Positions 9,810-18,885 of a stretch of DNA of 64,000 nt are shown here, piece by piece. This DNA is from Firmicutes bacterium OM04-13BH. GTDB taxonomy: Bacteria > Bacillota > Clostridia > Lachnospirales > Lachnospiraceae. Positions within the stretch are counted from its first letter, which is position 1. Each line of letters opens with the position of its first letter. The stretch lies in NCBI GenBank assembly GCA_003481745.1, contig QULP01000003.1:186001-250000 (forward strand). The letters are read 5' to 3'. The notes beneath the pieces were generated by a model. The model was not told where the DNA came from, did not search any database, and worked only from the letters and a program-made list of their open reading frames with translations. The position numbers and the translations under genes are program-made.

Positions 9810-10709
9810 TTAACAAAATACTCGGTTCAAACCCTCTGAAATTGTATAAGACAACCGTTTCATTGTCTCATCCACGTCCTTTGGCGTCACAAACATGCTG
9901 TATAACGCCGGTGGAATCATTTCCTCCAGAAATTCTTTCTTTTCTTTTTCTTCTAATGTCTGAAGCAGTTTTTCCATTGAATCCTGTACAATTGTTGCTG
10001 CATCCACCACCGTCGGCACTCCGATTCCGATTACCTTTACTCCAAGTGTCTCCTTTGTCAGCCCATTTCTGTGATTTCCTACACCAGAGCCCGGAATGAT
10101 TCCGGTATCTGTAATCTGGATTGTACGATTTAACCGCTTTGTACTTCTTGCCGCAAGTGCATCAACCGCAATCACAACATCTGGTCTGGTCTCATTTATC
10201 ACACCTTTTACAATTTCAAGTGTCTCCATTCCAGTCTGCGCCATCACCCCCGGAACGAGCCCGCTGACTTGATACATATTTTGTTCTCCCATTGCCTGTG
10301 CACCATATTCTAAAATTATATGGCGGGTCATCTTTAAATTGTCCACCACATCCGGTCCCAGCGCATCGGGTGTGACCTGCCGATTTCCAAGTCCCACCAC
10401 CAAAACCGTCAATTCTTTTTTCTCCGGTATCAGTTTCTTAACCTGTCTTGCCAGTTCTTCTGAAATTTCTCTGTGATAATTCTCATCCGGTATAGATAGA
10501 TTCGGTGCTTCCAAAGTCAGATAACTTCCCTGCGGACGCCCCATCGCCCGTGCTCCATTTTCGGTTTCAATTTTTACCAAAGTCGTACGGATATCTTTTT
10601 CCTTGTTATACTCTTCTTCAATACAGACGCCCCTGATTTCTACATTATCTTCCTCATATCTTTCTTTTGCTTCCAGTGCCAAATCGGTGTGTATTCTTCC
10701 TCGAATCAT
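9810..10709 (-). CDS. gpr: Germination protease GPR
   Basis: This 299-residue A25-family aspartic-type endopeptidase degrades small acid-soluble spore proteins during germination. The N-terminus MIRGRIHTDLALEA is typical and includes the propeptide removed on activation. The core VVGLGNRQVTPDALGP and GIGVPTVVDAATIV are family hallmarks. An in-frame extension to 10811 exists, but it would cover the rpsT promoter. The ATG at 10709 has GAGGGAG nine bases upstream, so it is chosen. gpr is normally made in the forespore under SigG; I could not identify a convincing SigG promoter. It is followed by spoIIP. Confidence 0.95.
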   Translation of the reverse strand: MIRGRIHTDLALEAKERYEEDNVEIRGVCIEEEYNKEKDIRTTLVKIETENGARAMGRPQGSYLTLEAPNLSIPDENYHREISEELARQVKKLIPEKKELTVLVVGLGNRQVTPDALGPDVVDNLKMTRHIILEYGAQAMGEQNMYQVSGLVPGVMAQTGMETLEIVKGVINETRPDVVIAVDALAARSTKRLNRTIQITDTGIIPGSGVGNHRNGLTKETLGVKVIGIGVPTVVDAATIVQDSMEKLLQTLEEKEKKEFLEEMIPPALYSMFVTPKDVDETMKRLSYTISEGLNRVFC

Positions 10710-10772
10710 GCTGTTTTTCTCCCTCTTTATTAGATTTATTTCTATTTTTTGCATTTTCATAGATTTTATGTA

Positions 10773-10801
10773 TTGACATTTTGCGATAAATAAACTAGAA
10801 T
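10773..10801 (+). promoter_or_regulatory. Predicted strong SigA promoter of rpsT
   Basis: TTGACA (10773-10778), a 17-base spacer and TAGAAT (10796-10801). The -35 is consensus and the -10 has one mismatch. The transcript would begin near 10808, leaving a leader of about 90 bases before the rpsT start. Confidence 0.8.
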
Positions 10802-10897
10802 AAAAAAGCATGTGAATACCAAAGTGCCCGTGTCTTCTTTGGTATCAGATAATAAACATACGAATACGAAATATAATAATTTTGGAGGTGTACGGAT

Positions 10898-11161
10898 TTG
10901 GCTAATATTAAATCTGCTAAAAAAAGAGTTTTAGTAAACCAGAAAAAAGCTGACAGAAATAAATCTATCAAATCAGCAGTTAAGACTTCTATCAAGAAAG
11001 TAGAAGCAGCAGTTGTAGCAAAAGATAAAGAAGCAGCAGTTGCAGCATTAGCAAACGCTATTTCTACAATTGATAAAGCTGCTACAAAAGGTGTTTACCA
11101 CAAAAACAACGCAGCAAGAAAAGTTTCACGTTTATCTAAAGCTGTTAATACTCTGAACTAA
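10898..11161 (+). CDS. rpsT: 30S ribosomal protein S20
   Basis: This 87-residue, Lys/Ala-rich helical protein begins MANIKSAKKRVLVNQKK and ends SRLSKAVNTLN, typical of S20, which binds 16S rRNA early in 30S assembly. The start codon is TTG, not ATG, seven bases after GGAGGTG (10884-10890). The conserved ANIKSAKKR start supports it. A UUG start is also known for rpsT in Escherichia coli, where it matters for autoregulation. It is one of the few plus-strand genes here, divergent from gpr, with its own promoter and terminator. Confidence 0.98.
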   Translation: MANIKSAKKRVLVNQKKADRNKSIKSAVKTSIKKVEAAVVAKDKEAAVAALANAISTIDKAATKGVYHKNNAARKVSRLSKAVNTLN

Positions 11162-11183
11162 TTTTAATAATAAAGATAAACTT

Positions 11184-11226
11184 AAAAAGAACCAATGGTC
11201 AACCGTCATTAACCATTGGTTCTTTT
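11184..11226. terminator. Bidirectional terminator between rpsT and the flavodiiron gene
   Basis: A long stem (AAAGAACCAATGGT / ACCATTGGTTCTTT) has a 12-base loop. A run of T follows on the plus strand and the matching A run precedes it, so it can terminate both convergent genes. Confidence 0.9.
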
Positions 11227-11246
11227 TTATTTTTGATTCTGTTTTT

Positions 11247-12443
11247 TTACATGGTTTCGGCAATCGCTTCTGCCAGTTTTTCTATCTGTGCTTCCTGACC
11301 GTCTGCGAGTGCGGATTTAATTGTAACAGTATCCTCTATAATATTCATGCCTTTTAAGCCCGCAAAAATTTCTTTCATCTGTTTTCCGCATGTCACTGCC
11401 CAGGTTCCATTTTCCATAAATGCTACAGTACGATTCTTTAAGCTGTGTGCTTCAATATCACGGAGTACTTCATCCATCTTAATAAAGATTCCGCCATTGT
11501 AAGTTGGAGCGGCAAATACCAGATGGCTGTACTGGAAAGACGCAGCGACTACTTCTGAAGTTTCAGCTACCGATACGTCAAACATGGTTGTCTTGATTCC
11601 TTTATCGCGCAATCTGCATGCAAGAATATTGGCTGCATTTTCTGTATTTCCATATACAGATGCATACGCAATCATAACACCATTTACTTCCGGTTCATAT
11701 AAACTCCATTTCTGATATTTTTCCAGATAAGCGCCGATATTTTCTCTCCATACAAATCCATGAAGTGGGCAAATGGTCTGAATTTCCACGGTTGCCGCTT
11801 TCTTTAATAAAGCCTGTACCTGAACACCGTATTTTCCTACGATATTGGTATAATATCTGCGTGCTTCATCCAGATAATCACGGAAGAAATCCACTTCATC
11901 TGCAAATAATGCGCCATTTAATGCGCCAAATGTTCCAAAAGCATCGGCTGAAAACAAAATTTTGGTTGTCAAATCATACGTAACAATGACTTCCGGCCAG
12001 TGAACCATCGGTGCAGCAAGGAAGGTAAACTCATGTTTTCCGGTTTTTAAGGTATCCCCTTCTCCGACTACTTTTATGTTCATCTTAACTGCATCGCCAA
12101 AAAACTGACGTAACATTCCTTCTGTTTTCTTACTGCATACCACTTCTGCTTCCGGATATAGCATCAACAGAGTACGGATTGTTGCGGAATGGTCCGGTTC
12201 CATGTGCTGTACTACAAGATAATCTAAAGTTCTTCCGTTTAATCCATGTTCTACATTTTCGAGAAATGTTTTCTCTACTGCATGGTCAACGGTATCAAAT
12301 ACAACGGTCTTTTCATCTAATAATAAATATGAATTATAGGAAACTCCTCTTGGCACAGAATACACGCCCTCAAACATGGCAAGTCTTCTGTCATCTGCTC
12401 CTACCCAGATTAAATCATCTGCTACTTTTCTTGTGCAATACAT
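11247..12443 (-). CDS. Flavodiiron protein (FprA family A-type flavoprotein)
   Basis: This 398-residue protein has an N-terminal metallo-beta-lactamase-like di-iron domain (HMEPDHSATI, HxExDH, near residue 80) and further metal ligands near residues 147 and 227. The C-terminal flavodoxin domain (about 255-395) binds FMN (YASVYGNTENAA). These enzymes reduce O2 to water or NO to N2O in anaerobes. Rubredoxin is not fused and no electron donor is adjacent. The gene is monocistronic, with a good promoter at 12502-12530 and a terminator shared with rpsT. Confidence 0.93.
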   Translation of the reverse strand: MYCTRKVADDLIWVGADDRRLAMFEGVYSVPRGVSYNSYLLLDEKTVVFDTVDHAVEKTFLENVEHGLNGRTLDYLVVQHMEPDHSATIRTLLMLYPEAEVVCSKKTEGMLRQFFGDAVKMNIKVVGEGDTLKTGKHEFTFLAAPMVHWPEVIVTYDLTTKILFSADAFGTFGALNGALFADEVDFFRDYLDEARRYYTNIVGKYGVQVQALLKKAATVEIQTICPLHGFVWRENIGAYLEKYQKWSLYEPEVNGVMIAYASVYGNTENAANILACRLRDKGIKTTMFDVSVAETSEVVAASFQYSHLVFAAPTYNGGIFIKMDEVLRDIEAHSLKNRTVAFMENGTWAVTCGKQMKEIFAGLKGMNIIEDTVTIKSALADGQEAQIEKLAEAIAETM

Positions 12444-12501
12444 TTAAGACCTCTCTTTCTCCATCTGTTCTTTGATGTCTCATTTTATCAATTACAGGTC
12501 T

Positions 12502-12530
12502 ATTATATGCTTTTTTATTTTCTTTGGCAA
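12502..12530 (-). promoter_or_regulatory. Predicted SigA promoter of the flavodiiron gene
   Basis: On the minus strand: TTGCCA (12525-12530), a 17-base spacer and TATAAT (12502-12507). Confidence 0.75.
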
Positions 12531-12548
12531 CTACAGTTTCTGCTGGAT

Positions 12549-14576
12549 TTACGCTTTTTTCACCCATACCATCATTTCATTTTCGCCTCTGTTTGCCCAT
12601 ACATAATATGGAATAAATTTCAAATCAGCCGGAACTTCGGTATCTGGTTCTGCGATGGTGTACAGTTCTTCCTCTTCTGGATTTTCTGAATTTTTCTGGC
12701 GTAATCCCTCTGTCAGCACTGTTTTTACCGGTTCTCCTGCGATTTTCTCAGCCTTTACTTCACAAACTGCCTTTGGACTTAAACGTACTAAATGTAAATC
12801 TGCACCGTTATCTGCTTCTTCCAGACAATACACAATCGGTCCCCTTACAACTGCGATTTTTCCAATATTTTCCCTTACCTTTGGATTCGTCTGAACCAGT
12901 CTTACTTCCATTGGGAATTCCAATTCTACTGTTTCAGTTCCAGTCCACTGTTTTGTCACATAGAGATAACCGGCTTTTTCTTCTGTTTTGGCACCATCGA
13001 TGCCTTTTACCTGATAATTTTTTGCCCACCGTGGAATTCTAAATGCCAGAGTAAATGGTTTTTCGGTTGCAGGCATTTCTACTTTTACTGTTCCATCCCA
13101 TGGAAATTCAGATGTCACTTTGATTTCGATCTCTTGTCCATCCAGCTGTTTTTTAATTACTCCACCAATGTACAGATGTACAAATAAGGTATCTTTATTT
13201 TCGGTGTATGCATAAGTACTGATAGAACTTAATAATCTTGCAATGTTTGGAGGACAGCAGGCACATCCAAACCATTTCTGACGAACCGGTTTTACATGGA
13301 ACTTTCTCTCATCTTTGTGGCAGGCTTCCGGAAGCACCTCTAATGGATTCACATAGAAGAAGCTCTTTCCATCTAATGCCATTCCACTTAAAACTCCATT
13401 ATATAATGCACGCTCCATTACGTCAGCATATTTTGCATCCGGCGTCATCTCTAACATCCTTCTTGCCATAAATACCAGTCCAATGGATGCACAGGTTTCT
13501 GCATAAGCAGTATCATTCGGCAAATCATAATTAAAGGAAAATGCTTCTCCAATATGGGTTGCACCGATTCCTCCGGTAATATACATTTTCTTTCTTGTCA
13601 TATTGTTCCAGAGCACTTCACACGCTTTTAACAGACTTTCATCTTCTGTCAGTCTTGCCACATCTGCCATTCCACTGTAAAGATAAACTGCACGTACGGA
13701 ATGTCCGACTGCTTCGTCCTGTTCACGAACCGGCTTGTGTGCCTGATTATATTCATAGCGCAATCCGTCTGGTTTCTTTTTCACTTCTTCCGGATGTTCA
13801 TTGTCGTAATAATATGGTCTTGTTCCTCTCTCATCAATAAAGAAACGTGCCAGATTCAAGTATTTATCTTCGCCAGTTGTCTCATAAAGACGAACCAGTG
13901 CCATCTCTGCAATTTCATGTCCCGGATAACCTTTACATTTTCCTTCTTCTTTTCCAAAGCAGGAGTCTACATAATCTGCATAACGCTTTGCTGCGTTTAA
14001 TAATTTGTCTTTTCCAGTTGCATCATAGTAGGCAACTGCTCCCTCTAAGAGATGTCCTAGACAATATAATTCATGATTGTCTTTTAAATTTGTAAAAATC
14101 TTATCTTTTCCATTTAAGATATAATAAGTATCCAGATAGCCATTTTCCTGCTGTGCTTTGCAGACAATATCAATCGCACCATCTGCAATCGCCTCTAATT
14201 TTTCATCCGGATGCTGGCTTAAAGAATATCCAACTGCTTCAATCCATTTATAAAAATCACTGTCTTGAAATACAAATCCGTAGAACTTGTCTTCGAGATG
14301 TCCAGGGTCTTCCGGAAGCGTCTCAAATCCACGAAATGTATAAACCGGCTCTTTAAATTCTGCTCCTTTCTCTCTTCTTTCCTTATTCTGTCTGCCTGCT
14401 GCTTCAAAATTATGCATACAGAAGCTTGGTGCAGCACCCTCTACCTCATCATTTAAAGCTCTCCACTGATACGGTATTACTTCTGTTCTTACTAATTCCA
14501 TCTCTTTTTTCCAGAACGTATCTGTAATCTGTACGTTTTTTAAAGAAAGTGGTCTGCTGAATTTTGTCTTGTCCAT
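12549..14576 (-). CDS. GH127 beta-L-arabinofuranosidase-type glycoside hydrolase
   Basis: This 675-residue cytoplasmic protein has no signal peptide. It has the (alpha/alpha)6 barrel of GH127 (DUF1680), including GEAFSFNYDLPNDTAYAETC and the cysteine-rich CACCPPNIARLLSS segment that holds the Cys nucleophile and zinc ligands in characterised HypBA1-type enzymes. The substrate is probably beta-L-arabinofuranosyl or related residues. A longer ORF to 14732 exists, but the ATG at 14576 has GGGAGG eight bases upstream and begins MDKTKFSRPLSLKNVQI, as in relatives. It is divergent from an AraC-type regulator, its likely activator. Confidence 0.9.
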   Translation of the reverse strand: MDKTKFSRPLSLKNVQITDTFWKKEMELVRTEVIPYQWRALNDEVEGAAPSFCMHNFEAAGRQNKERREKGAEFKEPVYTFRGFETLPEDPGHLEDKFYGFVFQDSDFYKWIEAVGYSLSQHPDEKLEAIADGAIDIVCKAQQENGYLDTYYILNGKDKIFTNLKDNHELYCLGHLLEGAVAYYDATGKDKLLNAAKRYADYVDSCFGKEEGKCKGYPGHEIAEMALVRLYETTGEDKYLNLARFFIDERGTRPYYYDNEHPEEVKKKPDGLRYEYNQAHKPVREQDEAVGHSVRAVYLYSGMADVARLTEDESLLKACEVLWNNMTRKKMYITGGIGATHIGEAFSFNYDLPNDTAYAETCASIGLVFMARRMLEMTPDAKYADVMERALYNGVLSGMALDGKSFFYVNPLEVLPEACHKDERKFHVKPVRQKWFGCACCPPNIARLLSSISTYAYTENKDTLFVHLYIGGVIKKQLDGQEIEIKVTSEFPWDGTVKVEMPATEKPFTLAFRIPRWAKNYQVKGIDGAKTEEKAGYLYVTKQWTGTETVELEFPMEVRLVQTNPKVRENIGKIAVVRGPIVYCLEEADNGADLHLVRLSPKAVCEVKAEKIAGEPVKTVLTEGLRQKNSENPEEEELYTIAEPDTEVPADLKFIPYYVWANRGENEMMVWVKKA

Positions 14577-14681
14577 GTAAATTTCCTCCCAAATCATTTT
14601 GATGTACTCTTGGAATCTTTCCCAAAAAGATTTCTTGTTTTTTATTATCTTTATTCTAGCAGTTTGAGCCTGCAGAATCCA

Positions 14682-14710
14682 TTGCCAATTCGGAAATTTA
14701 CATGTATAAT
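14682..14710 (+). promoter_or_regulatory. Predicted promoter of the AraC-type regulator, beside the GH127 promoter
   Basis: TTGCCA (14682-14687), a 17-base spacer and TATAAT (14705-14710). On the opposite strand a TAGAAT (14653-14658) could be the GH127 -10, but it has no good -35, as expected for an activator-dependent promoter. The two promoters lie almost back to back, so one regulator site could serve both. Confidence 0.7.
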
Positions 14711-14778
14711 TTGGAAAGATATGAACCTTCAAATTTTAATTATTCTGTATTAATTCTGTTTCAAAGGAGGATTTTTTT

Positions 14779-15642
14779 ATGCTGAATTTAGAAGAAATGG
14801 CTGACCGCCGGATAACCGGTGCAAATTATATCACTTCCGTAAACGGAATGGTTCACCCAAACCGGATTATGGATGTGCACGATTTTTTATATATTTTAGA
14901 TGGAGAATGGGAAATCTTTGAAGAAGACAAGGCTTATCATTTATCAAAAGATGATTTGTTAATTCTATCTGCCGGACGCCATCACTATGGACGGATTCCC
15001 TGCAATTCCGGCAATCGTCACATGTACCTGCACGTCCTTCCTACCGCTTTGGAATCTGACAGCAAACACGGTCTTAATTCTAAAAAGCAGAGTTTTTCAT
15101 CCACAAAAAACAGCATGGAAAAAATGGAATCCTCTTCTACTTTTCCATGCCATACCTTATTGCACTGTAAAGAACGGATTCTAATCCGCACTTATTTTCA
15201 AAATATTATTCGTGCCTACTGGTCGAAAAGCCCCCAGAAAGAACATCGAATTTCTTTATTATTTAATCTTATGCTCTGCGAAATTCATGAATTAAATGAT
15301 AACATCTGCTCCAATCATAAAACCGATTCCCTTTTGGAAGAGGTTACGCAGAAACTTCAATCCAATCCTCAGGTTTTTTATACCGCTTCCGAAATTGCAG
15401 ACAGCTATTATATCTGTGCCCGTACCTTAAATAACCATTTTTTTAAAAATTACGGAAAAACCTTTTATGCTTATCAAATGGAGACAAAGCTTGAAATGGT
15501 ACGCGATTTTCTGATTCATCAACCAGACGCAAAACTTCACGAGGCTGCACTGAACTTCGGATTTTATGATGAATTTCACTTAAGCAAAGCCTTCAAAAAG
15601 CAGTATGGAGTCTCTCCCTCTAAATTCCGTGCTTCTTTTTAG
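14779..15642 (+). CDS. AraC-family transcriptional regulator
   Basis: This 287-residue protein has an N-terminal cupin-like sensor domain (about 20-100, with VHDFLYILDGEWEIFEEDKAYHL split by the usual beta strands) and a C-terminal double helix-turn-helix (about 190-287, ending YGVSPSKFRASF). Such proteins sense a sugar and activate a neighbouring gene. The divergent GH127 gene, 200 bases away, is the obvious target (inference). The start follows AAAGGAGG. It converges with the inositol-phosphatase-like gene; the two stop codons are only three bases apart, with no room for a separate terminator. Confidence 0.92.
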   Translation: MLNLEEMADRRITGANYITSVNGMVHPNRIMDVHDFLYILDGEWEIFEEDKAYHLSKDDLLILSAGRHHYGRIPCNSGNRHMYLHVLPTALESDSKHGLNSKKQSFSSTKNSMEKMESSSTFPCHTLLHCKERILIRTYFQNIIRAYWSKSPQKEHRISLLFNLMLCEIHELNDNICSNHKTDSLLEEVTQKLQSNPQVFYTASEIADSYYICARTLNNHFFKNYGKTFYAYQMETKLEMVRDFLIHQPDAKLHEAALNFGFYDEFHLSKAFKKQYGVSPSKFRASF

Positions 15643-15644
15643 TT

Positions 15645-16421
15645 TCAGTTTTCTTTGATAAGTGTCAAAAGCTCCTCACAGACTTTTGGTGTTCCGGTAA
15701 CAATATCCGCAGCAATCACCGGTCTTATTTCCATACCATTAAAATCTGCTATTTTTCCGCCTGCTTCTTCAATGATTATCCAGCCTGCTGCAAAATCCCA
15801 TAATTTCAGATTGCGCTCAAAAAATGCATCGCTGCGTCCGCAGGCAATCCATGCAAGGTCTAAGGCAGCCGAACCACTTCGTCTGATGTCCTGACTTTTA
15901 CAGAATACCTTTTTAATCAGTTCAAAATTTTCATCTGCCAGTTCTTTTTTATATGGAGATGTTCCAACATTTACAATACTCTCAGAAAGAGAACCAGCCT
16001 CACTGACAGAAATTCTTTCTGTGCCAAGAAATGCCCCTTTTCCTTTCTGCGCCCAGAATAATTCCTTTGTATATGGCTGATAAATAATTCCAAGAACCGG
16101 TTTTCCTGCCTCAAACAACGCCAGAGAAATTGCACTGGAACGATAATCATGAATCAGATTTGTCGTTCCGTCAACCGGGTCAAGCACCCACATTTTTCCG
16201 TAGAAATCTACCTCTTTCTGGCTGTCTTCTTCTCCAAGAAACTGAATGTCCGGATACTGAACCAGAAGTTCCGCCTGGATAAACTGCTGAATATCCTTAT
16301 CTGCCTCAGTTACGAAATCAGCCGGACCTTTCACAGAGATATCTCCAATCAAATCTCTTTGTGATAAAATTCCTGCTGCATCTTTCACAATTTTAATAAT
16401 ATTTTGTATTTCTATTTCCAT
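15645..16421 (-). CDS. Inositol monophosphatase family protein
   Basis: This 258-residue Mg-dependent phosphatase has the family motifs GEED (FLGEEDSQKE) and WVLDPVDGTTNLIH, the first metal site, and the C-terminal LWDFAAGWIIIEEAGG, the second. Substrates in this family include inositol-1-phosphate, PAP, fructose-1,6-bisphosphate and NADP. The true substrate cannot be read from sequence, and the iol cluster is 37 kb away, so no link is implied. It is the last gene of a minus-strand run starting upstream with degV and a GNAT gene. GAGG lies eight bases before the start. Confidence 0.92.
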   Translation of the reverse strand: MEIEIQNIIKIVKDAAGILSQRDLIGDISVKGPADFVTEADKDIQQFIQAELLVQYPDIQFLGEEDSQKEVDFYGKMWVLDPVDGTTNLIHDYRSSAISLALFEAGKPVLGIIYQPYTKELFWAQKGKGAFLGTERISVSEAGSLSESIVNVGTSPYKKELADENFELIKKVFCKSQDIRRSGSAALDLAWIACGRSDAFFERNLKLWDFAAGWIIIEEAGGKIADFNGMEIRPVIAADIVTGTPKVCEELLTLIKEN

Positions 16422-16493
16422 TTCTTTTTCCTCTTTATCTTTTCCAAGGTATTTCTAACCTTTATTAGAACTGCATGGGAGCAGAACGATTCC

Positions 16494-16781
16494 TTATAAA
16501 CTTTCCAGACTTGCAAAAAACAGTTCATAGAAATCATCTTCACCCTCCAGCATTGGAGAATTTTCTCCTCCACCATTTGTACTTCTTCTCATGGCTGCGT
16601 AAAATTCTTCTCCGGCGCTGATTAAATCCATATCATAGATTTCGTACCCCAATTCTCTGCAAGTTTTACAAAATGCGGAAACTGGATTTTTCTCATTTCT
16701 TGTATCAAATAATTTCTGCCGAAGTGACATATCCACCTTTGCCTTTTTTAACAGTTCTTCCAGCATTTCTTCTGTTTGCAT
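16494..16781 (-). CDS. Small Nif11-like protein of unknown function
   Basis: This 95-residue acidic protein has an N-terminal part (about 1-50) resembling the Nif11 / nitrile-hydratase-type leader domain: EELLKKAKVDMSLRQKL, then a helix ending in ELGYEIYDMDL. It continues with STNGGGENSP (a GG motif as seen in Nif11-class precursor leaders) and an acidic aromatic tail, DDFYELFFASL. In Nif11-class RiPPs this leader precedes a modified core. Here the tail after GG has no Cys, few Ser/Thr, and no maturase, protease or exporter is nearby, so a RiPP role is unsupported. GAGGG precedes the start. It lies between the GNAT gene and the monophosphatase. Confidence 0.75.
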   Translation of the reverse strand: MQTEEMLEELLKKAKVDMSLRQKLFDTRNEKNPVSAFCKTCRELGYEIYDMDLISAGEEFYAAMRRSTNGGGENSPMLEGEDDFYELFFASLESL

Positions 16782-16829
16782 GCTCGTTTTCCCTCTTTTC
16801 TCTTGTGCTACATGAACGAAACAGCTTTA

Positions 16830-17900
16830 CTAAACAATCTCATCCAAGAAAATCCTATTGATACAACAGATTTCTGCTTTTACAGTCTCACTTATGTTTT
16901 CTGGTATTTTATATCCCAATAACCACGATGTCAGTTCTGAAATTTCAAGTTCTATGGTTCGTTCTTTTTGTAAATTTTTCTCCTGTTGCTCATCTGACTC
17001 TTTTTTCCGAAAAACTTTTCCATCGAATACTTCAACAAAAGACTCCTTGTGATTGACATGCCAAATCCAGATTCCATCATTATTTTCAAGCAGTTTATCT
17101 CTTACCTTTAACTGATAAAGCACTTCCTGCTCTGCTACATTATCTTTCAGGCAAATATATTTCAAAAACTCTGGAAGGTTCACGATTCTCACCATAATTG
17201 CAGGTTCTTGTTTTATCTTTTTGCAGTCATCAGCATTGGCATACAGCAGACGCTGTTCTTTTTTCTCCATTCCCCACTCTGCCCTTAATGCCTTTATCTG
17301 ATGTGGATTTTCCGGTGCTTTTAATGCTTCTAAACTTCCATTTTCGCTTTTTAATTCTTTCAGCAGAACTTTCACATAATCCTCATCCCGCCATGTAAAC
17401 ACATTATACCGTGCATTTAACCACTCATTCATCCAGTCTGCGATTTCCTTTGCCGACTCTTCTGTCACGTCCTGTTCCAGCCAGTCTTTTGATTTTAATT
17501 CCCACACCGGCTGGTCAAATACATACACAAAATCAAACGGCTCATAAATACGACGATCTGCCGGCATCAGAAAGCAAAACGGCATATCCTCCTGATACAT
17601 ATCCAAAAATGCCTGTTTTAAGAGACTTCGCATATATCCCTGACCTCTGTTTTCTATTTTCGTCGCAACACCGACCAGATAATCACAGATTATTTTTTGA
17701 TTTTTAATATTCAACTGATAGGGATTTCGATGAATCATAGACAAAATTTGTCCGTCTTTTTCTGCCACGAGTATCTGATTTGTCTTTACTTTCTCTGTAA
17801 AATAATATTCCCGAAAGGAATCACTGTCCTCGAAAAATGCTTCACTCCAGAGCCCTTCGCAGGCTCTTTTTTCCTCGTTGCTTAAATATCTGTTCTTCAT
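16830..17900 (-). CDS. GNAT-family N-acetyltransferase (Eis-like architecture)
   Basis: This 356-residue protein has an N-terminal GNAT fold with the acetyl-CoA loop (VATKIENRGQGYMRSLL, about residues 77-93) and a longer C-terminal region, as in Eis-type acetyltransferases, that includes an SCP-like part. Eis proteins acetylate amines such as aminoglycosides or lysines. The acceptor here is unknown. It lies 19 bases after the PG-lysyltransferase-like gene and is probably in the same operon. The ribosome binding site is weak (CGGAG, 12 bases). Confidence 0.82.
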   Translation of the reverse strand: MKNRYLSNEEKRACEGLWSEAFFEDSDSFREYYFTEKVKTNQILVAEKDGQILSMIHRNPYQLNIKNQKIICDYLVGVATKIENRGQGYMRSLLKQAFLDMYQEDMPFCFLMPADRRIYEPFDFVYVFDQPVWELKSKDWLEQDVTEESAKEIADWMNEWLNARYNVFTWRDEDYVKVLLKELKSENGSLEALKAPENPHQIKALRAEWGMEKKEQRLLYANADDCKKIKQEPAIMVRIVNLPEFLKYICLKDNVAEQEVLYQLKVRDKLLENNDGIWIWHVNHKESFVEVFDGKVFRKKESDEQQEKNLQKERTIELEISELTSWLLGYKIPENISETVKAEICCINRIFLDEIV

Positions 17901-17919
17901 ATCAAATCAACGCTCCGAT

Positions 17920-18834
17920 TTACCAAATCTGTTCTACCTGGTATTTTCTTGCATAGTCAATTGGATTATAAGAAAGTTTTGCTTTTCTTAATCCCTCTAA
18001 GCCTAAATCGTCCTCACGGTTAATTAAAACGGCCTCCGGAAACTCCTCAATCAAAAACTGCTGATTAATAAACTGATACAATCCTCTGATTTCCGGATTT
18101 GCCTTTTCAATATGAATCACCGCCATCTGTTCCAACGGATTGTAGCTTCCAATCGTAAAGGCTTCTAAATAACCATCAATATAAACTCCGCTCATTCTGA
18201 CATTCAGAAGCGAACAATTCTTTAAAATCTCGTGGATTCCACGCACTTCATAATCCAGATGCTCTTCTACCTCTTCGCCCTTTTCTTCTCTCCAGCGATC
18301 CAAAAACTTCCAGACATCACCTCTATCCGAACAACACAAACGGCGGTACTCATATCTGCCCTCGTATTCTCGTTTAAAGGCATTTAAATGGTTTTTCTTT
18401 TTATGCAGTTTTTTCCCAGACAAGGTACGCATTGCATTTCCATCATACAGATAGTCTTTTAAATCCACCTGTTCTGTAATCTTAAATTTATCCGGCATAT
18501 TTTTTAAACCTAACTGTTCTACGGCTTCTTCATCTGCCAGATTAATATACAGTGGTGCCTTTAATTCTGTATTAAAATATTCCACCAATTTCCAAAAATA
18601 ATATTCTAAATCTTCTTCACTACAAATCGGCATTGCAGAACCTGTTTTTCCATCTAAATCCATCAGCCATAAAATTGCCTTATTATCGCTGACGGCATAT
18701 CTTACATTATAATACTCTCTCCAGATAAAGCTGTCTAAAAACACACTGTCACAGGTCTTATTCGGCCGTTTACAGAAAAACGGATTTAGTTCTTCCAAAT
18801 CTTCTGCTTCTACCGGTTTAAAGTTTAAATTCAT
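17920..18834 (-). CDS. Phosphatidylglycerol lysyltransferase domain (DUF2156) protein
   Basis: This 304-residue soluble protein matches the DUF2156 acyltransferase domain, which forms the catalytic part of MprF (tandem GNAT-like folds). MprF has a large N-terminal membrane flippase; this protein has none, so it is not a complete MprF. Conserved features include the Lys-rich GKKLHKKKNHLNAF segment and the C-terminal LRKAKLSYNPIDYARKY. It may transfer an aminoacyl or other acyl group; the substrate is unknown. Its start follows TTTGGAGG. It lies directly upstream of the GNAT gene and downstream of degV. Confidence 0.85.
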   Translation of the reverse strand: MNLNFKPVEAEDLEELNPFFCKRPNKTCDSVFLDSFIWREYYNVRYAVSDNKAILWLMDLDGKTGSAMPICSEEDLEYYFWKLVEYFNTELKAPLYINLADEEAVEQLGLKNMPDKFKITEQVDLKDYLYDGNAMRTLSGKKLHKKKNHLNAFKREYEGRYEYRRLCCSDRGDVWKFLDRWREEKGEEVEEHLDYEVRGIHEILKNCSLLNVRMSGVYIDGYLEAFTIGSYNPLEQMAVIHIEKANPEIRGLYQFINQQFLIEEFPEAVLINREDDLGLEGLRKAKLSYNPIDYARKYQVEQIW

Positions 18835-18885
18835 TCGTTTCCTCCAAAATTACTTCCTATCGCTTTTTTAGTTCTGATTTTTTCC

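Noticed and set aside
10710..10811. N-terminal extension of gpr
   Set aside because: It covers the rpsT promoter and lacks a ribosome binding site; GPR proteins start MIRGRIHTDLA-like.
16494..16781. RiPP precursor gene
   Set aside because: No modification enzyme, protease or exporter is in the neighbourhood, and the tail lacks Cys; reported only as a Nif11-like protein.
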